Origin: CBIFVZ01 sp966185765
GTDB taxonomy: Bacteria > Pseudomonadota > Gammaproteobacteria > Enterobacterales > Enterobacteriaceae
Direction: 5' to 3'
DNA: 64,000 nt
NCBI GenBank assembly: GCA_966185765.1
Contig: CBIFVZ010000005.1
Location: forward strand, 1-64,000
Both the position numbers and the translations under genes were made by a program. Position 1 is the first letter of the stretch, and each line of letters starts with the position of its first letter. Below, one piece after another: positions 1-8,461 of this stretch. The notes below the pieces were generated by a model. It was not told the origin of the DNA and searched no databases. It was given only the letters and a program-made list of their open reading frames with translations.

Positions 1-615
1 GTGCGCTACACCGCGCCGGAACGCATCAACCACTGGGTCACCGCCTTCTGCTTCGTGCTGGCGGCGGTGAGCGGGCTGGGGTTTTTCTTCCCATCGTTTA
101 ACTGGCTGATGTACATCATGGGCACGCCACAGCTGGCGCGCATCGTGCACCCTTTTGTGGGTGTGGTGATGTTTGCTTCGTTCATCATCATGTTCTTCCG
201 CTACTGGCACCATAACCTCATTAACCGCGACGATATCTTCTGGGCGAAGAACATCCGCAAGATTGTCGTCAACGATGAGGTGGGCGATACCGGTCGGTAT
301 AACTTCGGCCAGAAGTGCGTTTTCTGGGCGGCAATTATCCTGCTGGTACTGCTGTTAGTCAGCGGTGTGATTATCTGGCGGCCGTATTTTGCGCCAGCGT
401 TCTCTATCCCGGTTATCCGCTTTGGGCTAATGCTGCACTCGTTTGCCGCCGTAGGCCTGATTGTGGTGATTATGGTGCACATCTACGCAGCGCTGTGGGT
501 GAAAGGCACCATCACGGCGATGGTCGAGGGCTGGGTCACCAGAACGTGGGCGAAGAAACACCACCCGCGCTGGTTACGTGAAGTGCAGGAAAAGCAGGAA
601 AAATCGGCGAAATAA
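1..615 (+). CDS. fdoI: Formate dehydrogenase-O, cytochrome b556 subunit (5' end cut off)
   Basis: Membrane cytochrome b subunit of the aerobic/nitrate formate dehydrogenase. It takes electrons from the FdoG/FdoH catalytic unit and reduces quinone in the inner membrane. The 204 residues visible match E. coli FdoI along their whole length, including the start RYTAPERINHW, four hydrophobic segments and His residues placed as haem ligands (for example in RIVHPFVGV and MLHSFAAVG). The E. coli protein has about seven more N-terminal residues, so the gtg at base 1 is probably an internal Val codon and the true start lies left of the window. FdoG is a selenoprotein in this family, which makes selC at 3383 a functionally related neighbour. 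A hairpin with a T-run follows the stop. Confidence 0.95.
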   Translation: MRYTAPERINHWVTAFCFVLAAVSGLGFFFPSFNWLMYIMGTPQLARIVHPFVGVVMFASFIIMFFRYWHHNLINRDDIFWAKNIRKIVVNDEVGDTGRYNFGQKCVFWAAIILLVLLLVSGVIIWRPYFAPAFSIPVIRFGLMLHSFAAVGLIVVIMVHIYAALWVKGTITAMVEGWVTRTWAKKHHPRWLREVQEKQEKSAK

Positions 616-638
616 CGCCCGGTTAACGGTAATAAACA

Positions 639-673
639 GGCATCAGGCGCATAATGTGTTTGATGCCTTTTTT
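639..673 (+). terminator. Intrinsic terminator after fdoI
   Basis: The stem GGCATCA (639-645) pairs with TGATGCC (661-667), with a 15-base loop, and is followed directly by TTTTTT. It probably ends or attenuates the fdo operon before fdhE. Confidence 0.7.
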
Positions 674-905
674 GTAGCCGAACCTTACAGCCTGCAACAG
701 CTGTCTGTAATAACAGCATTTTTGCCAGGGCGTCTGATACACGCAGCCAGCAACCGCCTGGCACAGAAGCGTTAACGCACGGATTCATTTACCGCAACGA
801 CGGTAAATGCCGCTATCATAGTGGCCGATCCCTATTTTTAAGCGTGCTGGCGAACATACCGGCACAGGCGAACACAGCAACTCGCCCTAACAGGAAAAGC
901 ACTGC

Positions 906-1835
906 ATGAGTATTCGTATTATTCCCCAGGATCAGCTGGAGAAGGGCGATAAGCGCCAGAACGACGTTATCCCTCCTCTGCTCTTCCCTCGTCTCAAGAA
1001 CCTGTACAACCGCCGCGCCGGGCGCCTGCGTGAACTGGCCGAGAGTAACCCGCTGGGTGATTACCTGCGCTTTGCCGCCCAGATTGCTCACGCCCAGGAA
1101 GTCGTACTCTACGATCATCCGCTGGAGACAGACCTGACCGCGCGCATTCGTGAAGCCGCCGAACAGGGCAAACCGCCGCTTGATATTCACGTGTTGCCGC
1201 GTGACGCGCACTGGCGCCGCCTGCTGCACTCCCTGATTGCTGAACTGAAGCCAGAAATGACCGGCCAGGCGCTGGCGGTGATTGAGAATCTTGAAAAAGC
1301 CTCTGACCAGGAACTGGAAGAGATGGCAAGCGCGCTGTTCAGCAGTGATTTTGCCGCCGTAAGCAGCGATAAAGCGCCATTTATCTGGGCCGCACTGTCG
1401 CTCTACTGGGCGCAGATGGCAAGCCTGATTCCGGGTAAAGCACGCGCTGAATACGGCGAGCAGCGCCAGTTCTGCCCGGTATGCGGCAGCATGCCGGTGT
1501 CGAGCGTGGTCCATATCGGCACCACCAACGGCCTGCGCTACCTGCACTGCAACCTGTGCGAAACCGAATGGCACGTGGTGCGCGTGAAATGCAGCAACTG
1601 CGAGCAGAGCCGCGACCTGAACTACTGGTCACTCGACAGCGAAGCCTCGGCTGTCAAAGCAGAAAGCTGTGGCGACTGCGGCACTTACCTGAAAATTCTC
1701 TATCAGGACAAAGAGCCAAAGGTGGAAGCCGTTGCCGACGACCTCGCCTCGCTGGTGCTTGATGCCCGCATGGAGCAGGAAGGCTTCGCACGCAGCAGCA
1801 TTAACCCGTTCCTGTTCCCCGGCGAAGGGGAATAA
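906..1835 (+). CDS. fdhE: Formate dehydrogenase accessory protein FdhE
   Basis: Cytoplasmic maturation factor needed for active respiratory formate dehydrogenases. The family binds iron through C-terminal rubredoxin-like Cys pairs. The 309-residue length is normal. Four CxxC motifs are visible in the C-terminal half: FCPVCGS, HCNLCETEW, KCSNCEQS and SCGDCGTY. The ATG at 906 is preceded by an AGGAAAA ribosome binding site. It follows fdoI by 290 bp, across a terminator, so it may have its own promoter in that gap. The place next to fdo is the usual one in enterics. Confidence 0.97.
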   Translation: MSIRIIPQDQLEKGDKRQNDVIPPLLFPRLKNLYNRRAGRLRELAESNPLGDYLRFAAQIAHAQEVVLYDHPLETDLTARIREAAEQGKPPLDIHVLPRDAHWRRLLHSLIAELKPEMTGQALAVIENLEKASDQELEEMASALFSSDFAAVSSDKAPFIWAALSLYWAQMASLIPGKARAEYGEQRQFCPVCGSMPVSSVVHIGTTNGLRYLHCNLCETEWHVVRVKCSNCEQSRDLNYWSLDSEASAVKAESCGDCGTYLKILYQDKEPKVEAVADDLASLVLDARMEQEGFARSSINPFLFPGEGE

Positions 1836-1875
1836 ACGTCCTGCACACCCGCCGTGGTGTGCCATGACGACCTGA

Positions 1876-1906
1876 AGCGCCGCAGCCCACCACAGCGGCG
1901 CTTTTT
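1876..1906 (+). terminator. Intrinsic terminator after fdhE
   Basis: AGCGCCGC (1876-1883) pairs perfectly with GCGGCGCT (1895-1902), followed by a run of T to 1906. It separates fdhE from the hydrolase gene. Confidence 0.9.
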
Positions 1907-2040
1907 ATTGTCAGCGTTTTCTTAGGATTACTCCCCCAATTTGCCGCCCGTTGCCGCAGTATTGCCCTTGCGGTAGTACACTGTTCTCAGGCGATACCAC
2001 TGTCGCAACCGATTTCAAAGCAATGGGATAAGCAACCAGA

Positions 2041-3192
2041 ATGAAACCAGACTTCACAACGCGACTGCGCTGGGGCCTGTCGGCACTCGCACTCCTGATA
2101 ATGGCACCGACCAGTGCAACCGAGCGCAAGGCAACTGAGTCCACACCTGTATCACAGGCAACCCTGCCCGCAGAGCACGGACTGGCAGAGGCCGCACAAC
2201 AGTTCCTGATTGAATACCACTCTGTCAGCGGCGTAGATGGTAAAAGCCCGCGCCAGGACACGGCTGCGGTGTTTATCCCTAAAGGCGAAGCCCCGCACGG
2301 TGGCTGGCCGGTTGTGGTCTGGACCCACGGTACTATTGGCGTGGACAACGCCTGTGCGCCATCACTTAATGCCCGTACCGCGCGTGACAGCCAGTACCTC
2401 AATACCTGGCTGTCTTTAGGGTTTGCCATTGTCGCGCCAGATTACGCTGGCCTTGGCTCTGACGGTCTGCATCATTATCTCAACGCCCGAGCCGAAGCCT
2501 GGAGCGTGCTGGACAGCGTACGCGCCGCGCTGAAAGCCTTCCCACTGCAAAACTCGCTTATCCTGGTTGGCCAGTCTCAGGGTGCGCATGCGGCCTTCGC
2601 CAGCGCTGGCTACCAGCCAGAATACGCACCCGAGCTGAACGTACGCGCCACGGTGCTCACCGGGACGCCGTATTTTGACGCCAACACCTCAGCCGCCCAG
2701 GTCTTCACCGGTGCAGCACCGGGCAATGCTCAGAGCGGCGACCCGAAAATTCCGTACGTGTTTTATATCTACCTTGCAGCGGCCGACAGCCAGAAAACAC
2801 TTAAGAGCGAAGATTACTTCCAGCCTGCGGCACTGTCGCTACTGGAGAGGGCGCGTGAGTTGTGCATTACACCGCTGACTGAAGAGGTCATGAAGCAGAA
2901 GCTCAATGCGACCAACAGCCTGAAACCGGCGATTCAGTCAGTGCTGGAGTCCACCACCGATGTACTGCGTTACCCGACGCTGCACATCCAGCACCCGGTA
3001 TTCATTGGTATTGGGGGTGAGGACATTAACGTGCCAACGGCGATGCAGCAGCATTTTGCTCAGGCGGTGAAAGCAGCAGGCACACAAGTGGATATTCATG
3101 AATATCCGGGGCTTGACCACAGCGGGACGGTGAACCCGTCGCTACGCGACTCAGTGCCATTTATTCTGAAAACACTGGGGCAGCCGCGCTGA
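2041..3192 (+). CDS. Secreted alpha/beta hydrolase, lipase/esterase-like
   Basis: Probable periplasmic or secreted serine hydrolase of the secretory-lipase/dienelactone-hydrolase type. Residues 1-26 form a Sec signal peptide (basic start, hydrophobic core, cleavage near PTSATE). The nucleophile elbow GQSQG puts the catalytic Ser at residue 179. Candidate partners are Asp328 (GGEDINVP) and His360 (GLDHSGT), in the right order and spacing for an alpha/beta hydrolase triad. The motif WTHGT near residue 97 fits an oxyanion-hole loop. The substrate is unknown. The gene stands alone between the fdhE terminator and selC and is not part of the formate dehydrogenase set in E. coli. Confidence 0.8.
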   Translation: MKPDFTTRLRWGLSALALLIMAPTSATERKATESTPVSQATLPAEHGLAEAAQQFLIEYHSVSGVDGKSPRQDTAAVFIPKGEAPHGGWPVVVWTHGTIGVDNACAPSLNARTARDSQYLNTWLSLGFAIVAPDYAGLGSDGLHHYLNARAEAWSVLDSVRAALKAFPLQNSLILVGQSQGAHAAFASAGYQPEYAPELNVRATVLTGTPYFDANTSAAQVFTGAAPGNAQSGDPKIPYVFYIYLAAADSQKTLKSEDYFQPAALSLLERARELCITPLTEEVMKQKLNATNSLKPAIQSVLESTTDVLRYPTLHIQHPVFIGIGGEDINVPTAMQQHFAQAVKAAGTQVDIHEYPGLDHSGTVNPSLRDSVPFILKTLGQPR

Positions 3193-3197
3193 TTGCA

Positions 3198-3233
3198 CTT
3201 GCCGTGGCGCACCAGAGGCTGCGTCACGGCAAG
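3198..3233 (+). terminator. Hairpin after the hydrolase gene (no T-run)
   Basis: CTTGCCGTGGCGC (3198-3210) pairs with GCGTCACGGCAAG (3221-3233), 13 bp with one G-T pair. It lies six bases after the hydrolase stop. There is no T-run, so termination would be weak or would need a helper factor. Confidence 0.5.
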
Positions 3234-3324
3234 GCAGGCGCGCGTAATGATGGTAAAAAACGGCAGTCATCATCCCCGACATGAGGAGAAATCCAGAAAA
3301 TGTGCAAAATAACGTCGAGGTCTA

Positions 3325-3352
3325 TTGGTAACCCCCGGAAAATAGCTATAAT
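3325..3352 (+). promoter_or_regulatory. Sigma-70 promoter of selC
   Basis: TTGGTA (3325-3330), a 16-base spacer and a perfect TATAAT (3347-3352). It is followed by a GC-rich discriminator (GCGCGCGCC), typical of stable-RNA promoters under stringent control. Confidence 0.8.
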
Positions 3353-3382
3353 GCGCGCGCCTCCATGTAGCAATGCAGGCGC

Positions 3383-3477
3383 GGAAGATCGTCGTCTCCG
3401 GTGAGGCGGCTGGACTTCAAATCCAGTTGGGGTCGCCAGCGATCCCGGGCAGGTTCGACTCCTGTGATCTTCCGCCA
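3383..3477 (+). tRNA. selC: Selenocysteine tRNA, anticodon UCA
   Basis: A 95-base tRNA nearly identical to E. coli selC, with the long acceptor arm (GGAAGATC pairing with GATCTTCC), the large variable arm, the TTCGACTCC T-loop region and an encoded CCA end. The anticodon TCA is at 3417-3419. It delivers Sec to UGA in formate dehydrogenases. selC is a classic island integration site in enterics. Here no integrase follows it, and no second copy of its 3' end was found by eye in the window. Confidence 0.98.
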
Positions 3478-5154
3478 GTTTTTCTCATCATCCCTGCTTT
3501 TCTGTCACGTTCTGTTTCCACATCTTCTCAAGGCTAAGTATCCGCACGTTTCACGCTGGCATGCCCTTGTGCACTGACCTGACAAGTAACGCAAAATACT
3601 CTGACGGGCAGCACTTCATCCTCTTCCTCACAAGCGGTGATAACGTTATTTCCCGATTACCTACACCCCAGGGTCACTTATCCAGGACAAAGAGATAAGC
3701 CGTATCCTGAATGCTTGAGCCAGAACAACTGCGCAACCATCACACCTCGTAGCCGGTTTAACACGTCTTCTGAGCGGTGAAACACGGGTTGTGCATTGCA
3801 GATAAGTCAACACACCACTATACATGACTGAGGGCGGCGTAACCGTAGCAGAGCCGACGTGCAAATCTGTCCTGGCGTTATCGCCAGCGTTGCTTTGCGC
3901 CCTCAGCGGTTGCGTAAAAATCGTGATGACAGCGCATATAAGACACTCTGCTGACAGCTTGCGCCGATGTAACGCAGAATAACACAGACTGACAGGTAGC
4001 CCTGATGGCCCTGCCACGTTGCCCACCACTGACGCTCACGACGAACAAATACGGAACTACCTCACTGGCAAACCAACAGGAAGCTCATGAATACGGCTAC
4101 TCACGCATCTTTCCCACCTGTTGCACATCAGCCGCAACATAACCCTTGCGTAGAAAGTACGACAGGCATTCCATTTTTTTCTTTATTTCGACACGACTGA
4201 ATGATTTTGATAAAAAATAACAATCACTCACAACAAAAGACTCGCATTTGAAAAACAAATTATTTTCCGCATATAAAAAATCATTACAAACGGAGTAAAC
4301 CTATATCAAGCTCACTACATTAAATGTATGCGCTAAGGGAGGCCCCTGGGCAATGTTACGCGGGTAGATATTGGAAAAAGAAAACATAATGCCGAGAATT
4401 GCAGCAAAAAGCCTGTTACGGCGTCCCCGTGATGCAGAGATACATCACAAAACGCGCAAGGAATGTGTTACGCGACGGTTTACGGCTATCGTTTTAATAT
4501 CTCGCCCTGACCTGACTTCACGGCACTGTGTAATACAACGATTCACTAAACGGCAATAAAACAATACACCTGAATGGAAAAAATTTAGTGCTCACGATGA
4601 ACTCGCCATCGTAGGTACTCCACACCCTATTTTTGTGACATGCCCCACACAATAACAATCACGACCCCCCACAAGCAGGTGCTCTGGTACAAATAACTTT
4701 CTCATCCGGGTTTGCAAATATCCGAGATAGCAGCGCTTACTCCTGAACAGACTGAGATTTCTCCCTCTATTACATAATTTAACCCCACAATTTGTGTATA
4801 AATTAAAGCATAAAACTGCTCTAAGCACGTTTCGCTTTGCGGTGAGGCCAGCCCCGTTGATGCCTAATTGGTATCGTAAAACGTTCAAATCTACGATAAG
4901 CAATAGCACGATTTATTCATGAGGCAGATATCTTGAAAACTATTCAATAAAGAAACAGTCGAATAATTCCCCTACTTTATTTTAGGGAGTTACCGCGAGA
5001 GATTAAAAAAAACAAAGGCAGCCCCAGGACATCTCACAATCCTTTGCGAGATAATCTTCATCCCGGAGCGTTTTAAATAAGAGTTAAGTACCGAGTTAAC
5101 CATCTTTGTTGCAAAGCCAAAACCCTGTTGTTAGAATGCTTCGGCCCATTTAGT
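3478..5154. other. Gene-poor stretch after selC
   Basis: About 1.7 kb without a convincing gene. The few open frames (3661-4029 minus, 4371-4559 plus, 4592-4909 minus) have no recognisable motif, no good ribosome binding site and atypical composition. From about 4180 on the sequence becomes AT-rich. It is probably decayed island DNA, but no recognisable fragment of an integrase or transposase was seen. Confidence 0.6.
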
Positions 5155-5475
5155 TTATGGTAAAAACCATCTGTGGTGTTTCTGCATTTTATTTCTGCTG
5201 ACCTGGCCATATTTTTCAAGAGGCAGAAGTAAATGCCTTACCCGGTAAATAGACATGCCACAGAAATTGGCAAGCTCCCGCGTGGATAGCCCTTCATCAC
5301 CATGTTCTTTTAATAACCGGAGAATAATCTCCTGCTCTGGCACATTTACAGCTTCATGGTTATTTATTCCCATCGCCACAGTTAACATTCTGAGGCTATC
5401 GACAGGCGCACTGGAGTTCTTTAGTAAAGCACCGGGGTCATACAAAGAAGATGAAGAAGATGAGGCTGGTTTCAT
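5155..5475 (-). CDS. PapI/FaeA-like winged-helix regulator
   Basis: Small DNA-binding protein of the fimbrial-regulator family (PapI, FaeA), which acts on pilus promoters, often with Lrp. The last 60 residues hold the winged helix: a QEIILRLLKEHG helix, then STRELANFCGMSIYRVRHLL as helix-turn-helix, then a wing ending near HHRWFLP. The first 30 residues are Ser-rich and low complexity. The ATG at 5475 was chosen because AAAGG lies nine bases before it. A GTG 57 bp upstream has no ribosome binding site. It is divergent from the MarT-like gene across 170 bp. The nearest pilus operon is 20 kb away, so the target could be that operon or the autotransporters. Confidence 0.7.
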   Translation of the reverse strand: MKPASSSSSSLYDPGALLKNSSAPVDSLRMLTVAMGINNHEAVNVPEQEIILRLLKEHGDEGLSTRELANFCGMSIYRVRHLLLPLEKYGQVSRNKMQKHHRWFLP

Positions 5476-5647
5476 GTCAACAATCCTTTGTTTTGAAATG
5501 ATGCTGTCATGTTGCCACCCCCAGTTAGCCACAGCAACATTAGCTTAAAATGAGCGAAAGAACAGAATTTTTATCTGACATTTATGTGTTTTTCTTTTAA
5601 ATACACCAAAATAAGGAAGAAATTTTGATCACGGTGTGGAGATAAGC
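5476..5647. promoter_or_regulatory. Divergent intergenic control region
   Basis: 172 bp, AT-rich, between two divergent regulator genes. It must hold promoters for both. No clear -35/-10 pair could be singled out. Short runs of T and A suggest curved DNA of the kind silenced by H-NS. Confidence 0.45.
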
Positions 5648-6391
5648 ATGATATTTGATATTGAGAAACAGCTCCAGTTTGATACCGAAAACGCCACTCT
5701 GGTCAATCAAACGACCGGAGACAGCATCGAGCTTTCTCTGACATCAACACGTTTGCTGGCTAAGCTGCTTAATCATCGAAGAGATGTTCTCTCGCGTGAA
5801 GAAATATTTCAGTCTGTCTTTGACCAACACGGTGCACGTTCCTCAAACAGCAACCTGAATCAATATATTTCCATCTTAAGAAAGAATTTCTTTGAATTAG
5901 GTATGGAAAAGGATGTCATTGTTACTATTCCCCGGGTGGGTTTCCGTATTTCAGAAGAGGTTAACGTCAGCTCTCTCGACGAACAACATTCAGAGAATCC
6001 TTTTACCGAAGATATTCTTCCGGAAAAGAAAAAAGACAGCTTTAATGCCATTCATTACTTACCCATTATTATCCTGCTGATGATGTCTTTTCCATTCATG
6101 TTATTCAAACCAGATAGCATCCCTGATGATAACACAACAAAAAAGATGCAAAAGAGTAAATGCATTATTTTCTCTCCTTCTTCTCTTTCTGACAAAGATG
6201 TCAATGAGATTATTAATACAACAACGCAGAATACCGGAAAACTTGACTGTTCAATAGAAAAAGAAATTTATATTGATAAGCTACAAATAAACAGTGCTCT
6301 GGGCATAAACAGTCAAATGTTGTTTATTGAATGCATTGCATCTAACAATAAATGTATAAGCTATTACTTTAGAGAAAAAGAAAATGCGTAA
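5648..6391 (+). CDS. MarT/ToxR/CadC-like membrane-bound transcription regulator
   Basis: One-component regulator with an N-terminal OmpR-type winged helix (residues about 10-105, with SLTSTRLLAKLL, LSREEIF and a wing ending PRVGFRIS). Then come a charged linker, one membrane helix (about 138-155, LPIIILLMMSFPFMLF) and a short periplasmic tail of about 90 residues. This is the layout of MarT, ToxR and CadC. ATG 5648 is preferred to the GTG at 5636 because GGAG (5638-5641) sits six bases before it. The next gene overlaps by 8 bp and encodes a FidL-like protein. In Salmonella SPI-3, also at selC, marT and fidL are adjacent and MarT activates the autotransporter gene misL. Here the autotransporters lie 28 kb downstream. 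Confidence 0.8.
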   Translation: MIFDIEKQLQFDTENATLVNQTTGDSIELSLTSTRLLAKLLNHRRDVLSREEIFQSVFDQHGARSSNSNLNQYISILRKNFFELGMEKDVIVTIPRVGFRISEEVNVSSLDEQHSENPFTEDILPEKKKDSFNAIHYLPIIILLMMSFPFMLFKPDSIPDDNTTKKMQKSKCIIFSPSSLSDKDVNEIINTTTQNTGKLDCSIEKEIYIDKLQINSALGINSQMLFIECIASNNKCISYYFREKENA

Positions 6392-6857
6392 AAGAATGGC
6401 TATTATACTTATCTGTATTGGACTAACCGTCATACTGGGCTGGGTTACCTATACTCGACATATTACACCGCCATTTTTTTGTGAAGCAAACTTCTCAATT
6501 GTGCAAAAAATAAACGACGAGACCATTCTTGCAGACGGCCTGATCACGCTGGAAGCCAGCGGCAAGTACCTTTTTCTCAACATTGATGGACTGATGACAC
6601 GCAACAAGAAGAAGTACATCATCTCCCGTAGCATGCAAATTGAATATAAAAATCACAGTAACAACTCTCATTTCTATCGAATTAAAAATATCAGCATATC
6701 GCGGTATAACGCCGATAATATCGATGATGACTTTGCAAGTGACCTGCTATTCTCGCACGATGGTGATACACAGCTCGTCTATATTAAAAAATTATCCAAT
6801 AACATGTTACTTTTTGGCAACAATCTTTTCCCAAAATATGGGTGCCGGAAAAGATAA
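6384..6857 (+). CDS. FidL-like membrane-anchored protein
   Basis: 157 residues with one N-terminal membrane helix (about 5-23, MAIILICIGLTVILGWV) and a periplasmic domain rich in charged and aromatic residues. Two Cys are present (near residues 33 and 154). Size, topology and the 8-bp overlap with a MarT-like gene match FidL of Salmonella SPI-3 and its relatives. The function is not established. By analogy with ToxS it may modulate the membrane regulator encoded just upstream. Translation is probably coupled to that gene. Confidence 0.7.
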   Translation: MRKRMAIILICIGLTVILGWVTYTRHITPPFFCEANFSIVQKINDETILADGLITLEASGKYLFLNIDGLMTRNKKKYIISRSMQIEYKNHSNNSHFYRIKNISISRYNADNIDDDFASDLLFSHDGDTQLVYIKKLSNNMLLFGNNLFPKYGCRKR

Positions 6858-7424
6858 CCCGTTAAACCAACCACCCCCTGCTGCGTGGAATGTCTATACT
6901 TATTTAGCGCCAATTAAATGTATCTGGAATCCAGACTTTGCTCACTCCAGATGAAATAGCAGTAAGCACACTATCAAAATGTCATCTCCAGTACCTTTCT
7001 GATTATGTACTCTAAACGCCGCACACATTTCCGATTTTAAGTGCAAAAAGGTTTTGCGCTTTTACCACATCACTCTCTGATAGATGACAACGAATAAAAT
7101 AGCTAAATAACACTGAGAAATGACAGTAACTTTATAAGCAATTCCTCGGCTTTATAGATTATTTTTAGAAAGTTATAACGCCTCTACGCAAAAACCATCA
7201 CTAAAAATGATTAGGTAATACTGGGATGGAGATGTTCCATCTGATTAGCGACAGCGCAACGCTCAGCCAGACAATCTATAGCGCGGCAGGCAACTTACAA
7301 GGCCTCAACGCACAATGGGTATTCAACGTCAGCATGATACCGCTGACCGCCTGTACGCCAGCAACGTGGGCTGATGTCTGTGTGAACAAGGTAAGGAAAT
7401 ACGAGTACAAACAAGAAGGGATAA
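6858..7424. other. Intergenic stretch between convergent operons
   Basis: About 570 bp, AT-rich to about 7225 and then more balanced. An open frame from ATG 7226 runs into the antisense of the ketoreductase gene. Its first 60 codons look mildly coding-like but match nothing I know. No terminator with a T-run was seen after the FidL-like gene. Confidence 0.5.
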
Positions 7425-7445
7425 GCCGCGCACGAACCGCGCGGC
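7425..7445 (-). terminator. Hairpin at the end of the peptide/fatty-acid operon
   Basis: GCCGCGC (7425-7431) and GCGCGGC (7439-7445) form a perfect 7-bp GC stem with a 7-base loop. It lies 12 bases past the ketoreductase stop on the minus strand. The following T-run is poor, so it may act with Rho or mainly protect the 3' end. Confidence 0.55.
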
Positions 7446-7457
7446 GGTTAAACACCG

Positions 7458-8195
7458 TCAGGCAGAAAGTCCGCCATCCAGCACCAGTGTCTGTCCTGTC
7501 AGGTAGCGACTGTTGTCGCCAATCAGGAAAGCAACCGAACCCGTGACCTCCTCGGCAAGACCAAGACGACGCAGCGGGATTTCCTGACGCATAGCCTTGA
7601 GCTTCGCCTCAGGAATAGCCTGAGTCATATCACTTTCGATAAGACCTGGCGCCAGGCAGTTTACGCGGATACCAAAACGCCCGACTTCTCTTGCCAGGGA
7701 ACGTGCGATGCCCATCATGGCAGCCTTGCTGGCGGCATAAGCAGTCTGACCGCTGTTGCCACGGATAGCCGTCACTGAAGACATCAGCACGACCGAGCCT
7801 TCACTTTGCATCATCATCGCCGGTAGCAAAAGCCGGTTCCAGTTAACCAGCGAGATAAGATTATTATCCAACACATCTCGCCATACTTCTGCATCCTGGT
7901 GGATATGAAGAGCATCTCTGGCTATGCCGGCATTATGGACGATGGCCGCAGGCGCACCATATTCATCAAGCATCTGCTGCGCCAGCTCACCTACGCGCTG
8001 CTCGTCTTTACCGTCACAGCTATAGCCTTTAACCCAGTGAGCGCTTTGCACGTCCTGCGCCAGTTCGAGCGTGCGAGCAATGCCTTCCTCACTACGTCCG
8101 GTGAAAACGATATTCCACTGCGGCAGTAAACCTGTCACCAGCGCCTGACCGATACCCCGGCTACCGCCCGTGACCAGAACCCATTTTTGCGTCAT
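7458..8195 (-). CDS. 3-oxoacyl-ACP reductase, FabG-like SDR
   Basis: NADPH-dependent ketoreductase of the short-chain dehydrogenase family, reducing 3-ketoacyl chains on an acyl carrier protein. Residues 8-14 hold the cofactor motif GGSRGIG. The catalytic Ser-Tyr-Lys lies in SSVTAIRGNSGQTAYAASK, and the C-terminus ends in LTGQTLVLDGG as in FabG. The 245-residue length is normal. ATG 8195 follows the ACP stop by one base, so a longer frame to 8237 is rejected. It is the last gene of the operon and supplies one of only two beta-carbon processing steps, since no enoyl reductase is encoded nearby. Confidence 0.9.
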   Translation of the reverse strand: MTQKWVLVTGGSRGIGQALVTGLLPQWNIVFTGRSEEGIARTLELAQDVQSAHWVKGYSCDGKDEQRVGELAQQMLDEYGAPAAIVHNAGIARDALHIHQDAEVWRDVLDNNLISLVNWNRLLLPAMMMQSEGSVVLMSSVTAIRGNSGQTAYAASKAAMMGIARSLAREVGRFGIRVNCLAPGLIESDMTQAIPEAKLKAMRQEIPLRRLGLAEEVTGSVAFLIGDNSRYLTGQTLVLDGGLSA

Positions 8196-8196
8196 C

Positions 8197-8448
8197 TCAA
8201 GCCGCCGTCTCTTTTTCAATGTACTCACACAGCTCACGCAGCGTCATCATCGGATGCTTTGTAAACAGTTCTGGCGTTAAGGTCAGCCCAAACTCACGTT
8301 TGGCAAGAATCATCAGCTCTACATAATCGAGGCTATCCAGCTCCAGCGCTGTCAACGGTGCATCGGCATTAAGATCTTCTGTGTCCAGGTCTTTAGCATC
8401 GCAGATCATTTCACTTACTTTGGCGTAGATTGAATCGTAATTTTTCAT
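8197..8448 (-). CDS. Acyl carrier protein
   Basis: 83-residue acidic helical protein. The phosphopantetheine attachment site is Ser39 in LDSLDYVEL. It carries growing acyl chains for the neighbouring ketosynthase, dehydratase and ketoreductase. The sequence differs clearly from housekeeping AcpP, for example an EFGLTLTPELF helix III region. This suggests a dedicated carrier. It follows the dehydratase gene by 13 bases and precedes the ketoreductase by one base. An acyl-ACP made here is the natural donor for the LpxL-like acyltransferase encoded upstream at 17141, but that link is inferred. Confidence 0.92.
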   Translation of the reverse strand: MKNYDSIYAKVSEMICDAKDLDTEDLNADAPLTALELDSLDYVELMILAKREFGLTLTPELFTKHPMMTLRELCEYIEKETAA

Positions 8449-8461
8449 AGTGGTTATCTTT

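Noticed and set aside
3455..3477. attL/attR pair at selC
   Set aside because: The selC 3' end is intact, but no second copy of its last 17-23 bases was seen in the window and no integrase gene is present, so an attachment site cannot be claimed.
3661..4029. 122-codon minus-strand open frame after selC
   Set aside because: No motif or good start site, atypical amino acid mix and no neighbours in the same direction.
4371..4559. 62-codon plus-strand open frame
   Set aside because: Very basic, no known family and no conserved motif. Probably chance in gene-poor DNA.
7226..7546. 106-codon open frame after the FidL-like gene
   Set aside because: It runs into the antisense of the ketoreductase, has no known motif and no clear ribosome binding site. 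The first 60 codons could be a gene remnant, but this cannot be supported.
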